Below are positions 6,539 through 9,757 of a stretch of 9,757 nt of DNA, piece by piece. Within the stretch, counting starts at the first letter, position 1, and each line of letters opens with the position of its first letter. Under the pieces are notes generated by a model. It was given only the letters and a program-made list of their open reading frames with translations, did not search any database and had not been told where the DNA came from. Origin of the DNA: Candidatus Atribacteria bacterium (GTDB taxonomy: Bacteria > Atribacterota > Atribacteria > Atribacterales > Atribacteraceae); the NCBI GenBank assembly GCA_026390275.1, contig JAPLGF010000251.1, positions 1 to 9,757 on the forward strand, written 5' to 3'. The position numbers were made by a program, and so were the translations under genes.

Positions 6539-7753
6539 GCAACAGTAACCGCTATCACCTGGGACACGGCGACTGCCCGTGCCATCCAAAAACTGATCCC
6601 GGAATTCGAAAAGGAAACCGGTATCAAGATCGATTGGAACGTTTTTTCTGAACCGGTTCTGCGGGAAAAAGTGGTGGCGGACCTGGCTGCCAAGACTGGA
6701 ACCTACGATATTTTCCTGCTCGATGGTTGGCAAACCGCCCGTTATGCTCGCGCCGGTTATGTGGCACCGCTCGATGACCTTTTGGCCAATAAGAAATCCA
6801 AATACTACTGTGAAGATTTTGCCCCGATTTTCCTGGATGCCCTCCGTTACGAAGGAAAATTGTGGGGTCTTCCCTACTATGGCCATGTGGGTATTTTGAT
6901 GTATCGGAAAGACCAGTTTACCGAGAAAGGGATCGATGTACCGAAAACCACCGATGATCTGATGAATGCTGCCGCCAAGCTCACCGACAAAGCCAACAAC
7001 AAGTTCGGTATGGCGATGCGGGCTGTCAAGGGAGAGGATAACCCCATCATCTCCACCTCCTGGACCTGGGTATTTGGCGGTCAGTGGCTGGATAAAGACA
7101 TGAAGCCGGGTGTGACCAGCCCCGAGTTTATTAAAGGTGCCACCTGGTTCACTGACCTGCTCAAGAACTATGGTCCTCCGGATGTTTCCCGGTACAGCTG
7201 GTTGGAAGTGCAGAATACCTTTGTGACCGGCAATACCTCCATCATCTTCGACGCTTCCGACTTCATCGGACGTATTGAAGATCCGACTCTATCCCAGATT
7301 GTGGGAAAGATCGGGTATGCCCTGGCGCCAGCCGGACCATTCGGCCCCATCACCGAACGGTATCCATCTCACCTTTTCACCGCCGGGATGGCCATCAATG
7401 CTGATTCCAAGAATGTTGATGCTTCCTGGCTCTTCCTGCAGTGGATGACCAGCAAGGATATTCAGATGAGAACCATGATGGAAGGTGGAAACACCGGGAT
7501 CGCCAGTTTGTCCGCCATCGCCAGCGATGAATATTCCAAGACCTACCCGGGAATTCCGGTCATTCTGGAAGCATTGAAACTTGCCAATCCGAATTACATG
7601 CCGCATGTTCCGGAATATCCTGAACTCTGCGAAGCAATCGGAACCCAGATTTCCCGGGCGGTGACCGGTGAAATCACAGCAGAAGAAGCCATGAAAACAG
7701 CCTATGACGAAATGTACAAAGTAATGGATCAGGCGGGGTACTATAAGAAATAG
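6539..7753 (+). CDS. Sugar ABC transporter substrate-binding protein (family 1), 5' end missing
   Basis: An extracytoplasmic solute-binding protein that would capture a sugar or polyol for the two permeases downstream. Coding similarity begins directly after an in-frame TGA (6536-6538): ATVTAITWDTATARAIQKL and IPEFEKETGIKIDW are a normal mature N-terminus of this family, followed by LREKVVADLAAKTGTYDIF and YVAPLDDLL, a pattern resembling sorbitol/mannitol-binding proteins. The C-terminal lobe (GMAINADSKNVDASWLFLQW...) is complete to the end, MDQAGYYKK. There are 404 codons, whereas precursors are usually 420-440, so the start codon, ribosome site and signal peptide are missing. The first available start is GTG 6671, which would delete the first 44 mature residues and leave the protein cytoplasmic and misfolded. 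The upstream sequence is G-rich and repeat-like. Function as sequenced is doubtful; the role of the intact ancestor is clear. Confidence 0.85.
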   Translation, partial: ATVTAITWDTATARAIQKLIPEFEKETGIKIDWNVFSEPVLREKVVADLAAKTGTYDIFLLDGWQTARYARAGYVAPLDDLLANKKSKYYCEDFAPIFLDALRYEGKLWGLPYYGHVGILMYRKDQFTEKGIDVPKTTDDLMNAAAKLTDKANNKFGMAMRAVKGEDNPIISTSWTWVFGGQWLDKDMKPGVTSPEFIKGATWFTDLLKNYGPPDVSRYSWLEVQNTFVTGNTSIIFDASDFIGRIEDPTLSQIVGKIGYALAPAGPFGPITERYPSHLFTAGMAINADSKNVDASWLFLQWMTSKDIQMRTMMEGGNTGIASLSAIASDEYSKTYPGIPVILEALKLANPNYMPHVPEYPELCEAIGTQISRAVTGEITAEEAMKTAYDEMYKVMDQAGYYKK

Positions 7754-7754
7754 C

Positions 7755-7773
7755 ACCCGGTTTGTAAACGGGT
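7755..7773 (+). other. Short hairpin after the binding-protein gene
   Basis: ACCCG (7755-7759) and CGGGT (7769-7773) pair around a nine-base loop, two bases after the stop codon. No T run follows, so it is more likely an mRNA-end stabiliser than a terminator. Confidence 0.35.
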
Positions 7774-7789
7774 AACCTACATCTTGCTC

Positions 7790-7864
7790 TTGGTGGCCAG
7801 GGGAAAAAGGCCTGCCTGTGCGTCGCACGCAGACAGGGGTTTGATAGTATCCCCCGGCCACCGA
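7790..7864 (+). promoter_or_regulatory. Large two-part hairpin between binding protein and permease genes
   Basis: TTGGTGGCCAGGGG (7790-7803) pairs with 7851-7864 in 13 of 14 positions (one T-G wobble, one A-C mismatch). Inside it, 7811-7821 and 7825-7837 form a second stem (CCTG/CAGG, CTG/CAG, TGC/GCA) with a GTC loop. There is no T tract, so it is not a classical terminator. Hairpins here commonly protect the binding-protein mRNA and lower permease expression, as REP elements do between malE and malF. It could also be a copy of a dispersed palindromic element. Confidence 0.55.
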
Positions 7865-7884
7865 ATGGAAAGGGTTGTCGGGAT

Positions 7885-8754
7885 ATGTTATTAAAAAAAA
7901 GGAGTTTTTATATTCTCTTTCTTCCCGCTCTGGTGGTGTTGATAGGAGTGGCCATCTTTCCTTTTTTTGCCTGTATTAATAACAGTCTTCGTTTTTATGA
8001 TCTCACCAACCCGGCGAAAGGGACCCCCTACATCGGGGGAACCAACTATCGTCTTCTTTTTGAAGATGGCCGCTTCTGGCATTCGCTCTTAGTAACCTTC
8101 TACTTTGTGATTTTTGGGGTAGCGGTTCAACTGGTATTGGGGTACCTGATGGCCTCTCTTCTCAACGGGGTGGAGAAGGGGAGCCTGGTGCTTCCTTTCT
8201 TTCTCATCCCCATGGTGATGACCCCGGTGGTGGTGGGACTGACCTGGCGACTCATGTATGACCATATCCTGGGGATCCTGAATTATTTCATCCGTCTGAT
8301 CGGTATGACTCCTCAACCCTGGCTGGGTACCGAATCACTGGCGTTATTTTCCATCATTCTCACTGATGTCTGGGAGTGGACACCCCTGATCTTTTTAATT
8401 CTTTACTCCGGAATGAAAGCCCTGCCCACCGAACCTTATGAAGCAGCGACCATTGATGGAGCGTCGATCTGGCAGGTGCTGTACAGAATCACGCTTCCCC
8501 TCCTGAAACCAGTGATCCTGGTGGCGATTCTTCTCCGCGCTATCGATGCGTTCAAATGGTTTGATACCATCTATATCATGACCAGTGGAGGACCGGGAGT
8601 CGCCACCGAATCGGCAAGTATTTACTCGTATATGATTGCTTTTAATTTTTTCAATATCGGGAAGGGGTCCGCTTTCTCAATAATAATGATCATTTTGGTC
8701 AACATTTTCTGTATGATCTTTATCAAGATCATACCGGAAAAGGAGGTGGCATGA
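7885..8754 (+). CDS. Sugar ABC transporter permease, MalF/UgpA type
   Basis: A 289-residue inner-membrane permease that would pair with the next gene's product to form the sugar channel. Six hydrophobic helices are visible, near residues 9-30, 66-92, 100-124, 152-174, 208-226 and 262-282. The cytoplasmic EAA loop that contacts the ATPase is EPYEAATIDGASIWQVLY followed by RITLPLLKP (183-209), with the conserved Glu, Ala-Ala, Asp-Gly and Leu-Pro. This fits the UgpA/MalF family of carbohydrate importers in length and layout. The ATG is preceded by GGAAAGGG (7867-7874) at ten bases, weaker than neighbouring ribosome sites. A large hairpin lies just upstream, which may keep permease levels below those of the binding protein. 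The stop overlaps the start of the second permease (ATGA). Confidence 0.92.
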   Translation: MLLKKRSFYILFLPALVVLIGVAIFPFFACINNSLRFYDLTNPAKGTPYIGGTNYRLLFEDGRFWHSLLVTFYFVIFGVAVQLVLGYLMASLLNGVEKGSLVLPFFLIPMVMTPVVVGLTWRLMYDHILGILNYFIRLIGMTPQPWLGTESLALFSIILTDVWEWTPLIFLILYSGMKALPTEPYEAATIDGASIWQVLYRITLPLLKPVILVAILLRAIDAFKWFDTIYIMTSGGPGVATESASIYSYMIAFNFFNIGKGSAFSIIMIILVNIFCMIFIKIIPEKEVA

Positions 8755-9569
8755 TGATCCGGAAAAATAAAGTGGTGATGTTTATCCTGGTGGGGGTCTT
8801 GTTGGTTTTCTTTCTCTTCCCGGTTTACTGGATCGTGACCATGTCGCTTAAAACCCGGATTCAGGCTATCAGTATTCCACCGGTCTGGTTTTTTAAACCC
8901 CTTCTTAAAAACTATACCAAGGTTCTCCTGGAGAGTGCCTTTCCCCGGAACTTTCTTAACAGCTTCATTATCAGCCTTTCCACCGTGTTTCTCTCGGTCC
9001 TCCTGGGAACCCCGGCTGCCTATGCCCTTTCCCGCTACAATTTCCGGCACAAGAGAGATCTTCTCTTCTGGATTTTAAGCACCCGGTTTGCTCCCCCCAT
9101 CGCAGTGATTATTCCATTCTTCCTCCTTTTTCGGGATCTCAAGATACTGGATTCTCATCTCGCCCTCATTATTGTCTACCTGACCTTTAACCTGTCTTTT
9201 ATCATCTGGCTGATGAGAGGGTTCTTTAATGAAGTTCCCCAGGAACTCGAGGAAGCCGCTCTGGTCGATGGGACCACTGATCTGGGAGCATTCGTCCGGA
9301 TCGCTTTTCCTTTAGCGGCTCCTGGAATTGTGGCTTCCACCATCCTCTCCTTTTTATTTTCCTGGAACGAGTTTTTCTTTGCTCTCATCCTGACCCGGAA
9401 AATTGCCCAAACCCTCCCGGTAGCCATCTCCGGGTATATCGGATTCATGGGGATTGAGTGGGAAAACATGTCGGCAGCAGCGGTGATGGCGTCCATTCCC
9501 ATTCTCGTTCTGGCCATGATCGTCCAGAAGTATTTAGTTCGGGGGTTGACGTTGGGTGCCATAAAGTAG
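8751..9569 (+). CDS. Sugar ABC transporter permease, MalG/UgpE type
   Basis: A 272-residue inner-membrane permease, partner of the previous one. Six hydrophobic helices are visible near residues 9-30, 68-90, 104-127, 136-157, 192-214 and 241-262. The EAA loop is EVPQELEEAALVDGTTDLG followed by AFVRIAFPLAAPGI (161-193), and WNEFFFALIL (205-214) is a MalG-like signature. AGGAGG (8741-8746) lies four bases before ATG 8751 and seven before a second in-frame ATG at 8754; either could start the protein, and both leave it coupled to the first permease. No ATP-binding subunit follows before the window ends, and 9570-9757 is non-coding, so the operon appears to finish here. Importers of this family often share one MsmX/UgpC-type ATPase encoded elsewhere. 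Confidence 0.92.
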   Translation: MMIRKNKVVMFILVGVLLVFFLFPVYWIVTMSLKTRIQAISIPPVWFFKPLLKNYTKVLLESAFPRNFLNSFIISLSTVFLSVLLGTPAAYALSRYNFRHKRDLLFWILSTRFAPPIAVIIPFFLLFRDLKILDSHLALIIVYLTFNLSFIIWLMRGFFNEVPQELEEAALVDGTTDLGAFVRIAFPLAAPGIVASTILSFLFSWNEFFFALILTRKIAQTLPVAISGYIGFMGIEWENMSAAAVMASIPILVLAMIVQKYLVRGLTLGAIK

Positions 9570-9630
9570 GCAACCATACTAAACCCTGGCACCACTCAGG
9601 GATGAAAATATAAGTACTTGACCTGGCCAC

Positions 9631-9688
9631 GGGGGAACATCAAATCCCCCTTTATCCCCAAGGGGAGATTTCAGATGGGGGGGTTTTT
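9631..9688 (+). terminator. Terminator-like hairpin cluster after the permease gene
   Basis: GGGGGA (9631-9636) pairs with TCCCCC (9645-9650) around an eight-base loop, followed by TTTAT. The same C run can instead pair with GGGG at 9662-9665 (stem AAATCCCC with GGGGAGATTT, one bulge) or with the G run at 9677-9683, which is directly followed by TTTTT (9684-9688). These exclusive foldings could end transcription of the operon. The AAATCCCCC...GGGG pattern also resembles interspersed repeats common between genes in many bacteria, so the element may be mobile in origin. Confidence 0.45.
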
Positions 9689-9689
9689 C

Positions 9690-9739
9690 CAACTCAACAA
9701 CTCCCCAACTCCACATTTTTACCCGATTCACAGTCTTTT
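9690..9739 (-). repeat. Second, inverted copy of the intergenic repeat
   Basis: The reverse complement of 9724-9739 matches 6454-6469 in 14 of 16 bases, and that of 9690-9703 matches 6482-6495 in 13 of 14; the two blocks keep the same order, with a 20-base instead of 12-base spacing. No gene was found in 9570-9757. Two copies within 3.3 kb suggest a dispersed intergenic repeat family in this genome. Confidence 0.45.
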
Positions 9740-9757
9740 CCAGTTCCACAATTCCAC

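Noticed and set aside
6671..7753. GTG 6671 as the true start of the binding protein
   Set aside because: In-frame family sequence extends upstream to about 6542, so this start would remove the first strand and helix of the mature protein.
9584..9601. CCCTG/CAGGG hairpin just after the last permease
   Set aside because: Only five pairs with an eight-base loop and no T run, so too weak to call a terminator.
1..9757. CRISPR array, tRNA, rRNA, transposase or phage genes
   Set aside because: No regularly spaced direct repeats, no recognisable structural RNA sequence and no integrase or transposase motifs were seen on either strand.

Overview
The window (9,757 bases, roughly half G+C) is a bacterial carbohydrate-utilisation locus. 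It holds a divergently transcribed KDPG-type aldolase and a rightward run of genes: a GntR/HutC-type regulator, a cupin, an FGGY sugar kinase, an aldehyde dehydrogenase, an SDR dehydrogenase, and a family-1 sugar ABC importer (binding protein plus two permeases). Strong GGAGG-type ribosome sites, several GTG starts, ATGA stop/start overlaps and closely packed genes fit an anaerobic, possibly thermophilic, uncultured bacterium. Atribacterota or a similar lineage is only an impression; no marker gene here settles it.

Layout. 1-413 is the C-terminal part of a D-2-hydroxyacid dehydrogenase. It is followed with no gap by the N-terminal half of a membrane-anchored staphylococcal-nuclease-like protein (414 to about 731), which breaks off where the leftward aldolase gene (733-1380, eda) ends. 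The 270-base gap 1381-1650 has a leftward eda promoter and a rightward promoter whose -35 lies inside a perfect 13-base palindrome, a good candidate operator for the GntR regulator (1651-2391). The cupin (2399-2797) and FGGY kinase (2794-4287) are translationally coupled. The aldehyde dehydrogenase (4336-5644) has an internal deletion of about 50 codons with a frameshift. An intact SDR (5673-6455) follows. At 6456-6538 lies non-coding, G-rich, repeat-like sequence where the start and signal peptide of the binding protein (6539-7753) should be. A large imperfect hairpin separates the binding protein from the two coupled permeases (7885-8754, 8751-9569). The last 188 bases hold terminator-like hairpins and a second, inverted copy of the repeat at 6454-6495.

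Working model (inference). The binding protein resembles polyol/sugar-binding proteins of the sorbitol/mannitol type. The SDR would oxidise the imported polyol or sugar acid, the xylulokinase-like FGGY enzyme would phosphorylate the resulting ketose, and the aldolase and aldehyde dehydrogenase would handle later carbonyl intermediates. The substrate cannot be named from the sequence. No ATPase subunit lies in the window, so the permeases presumably use one encoded elsewhere.

The most striking feature is three lesions in under 6 kb (nuclease, aldehyde dehydrogenase, binding protein), each removing a block of a gene whose remaining parts look well conserved. Either the locus is recently decaying or rearranged, or the assembly is misjoined at these points. 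I see no clearly new biological system.
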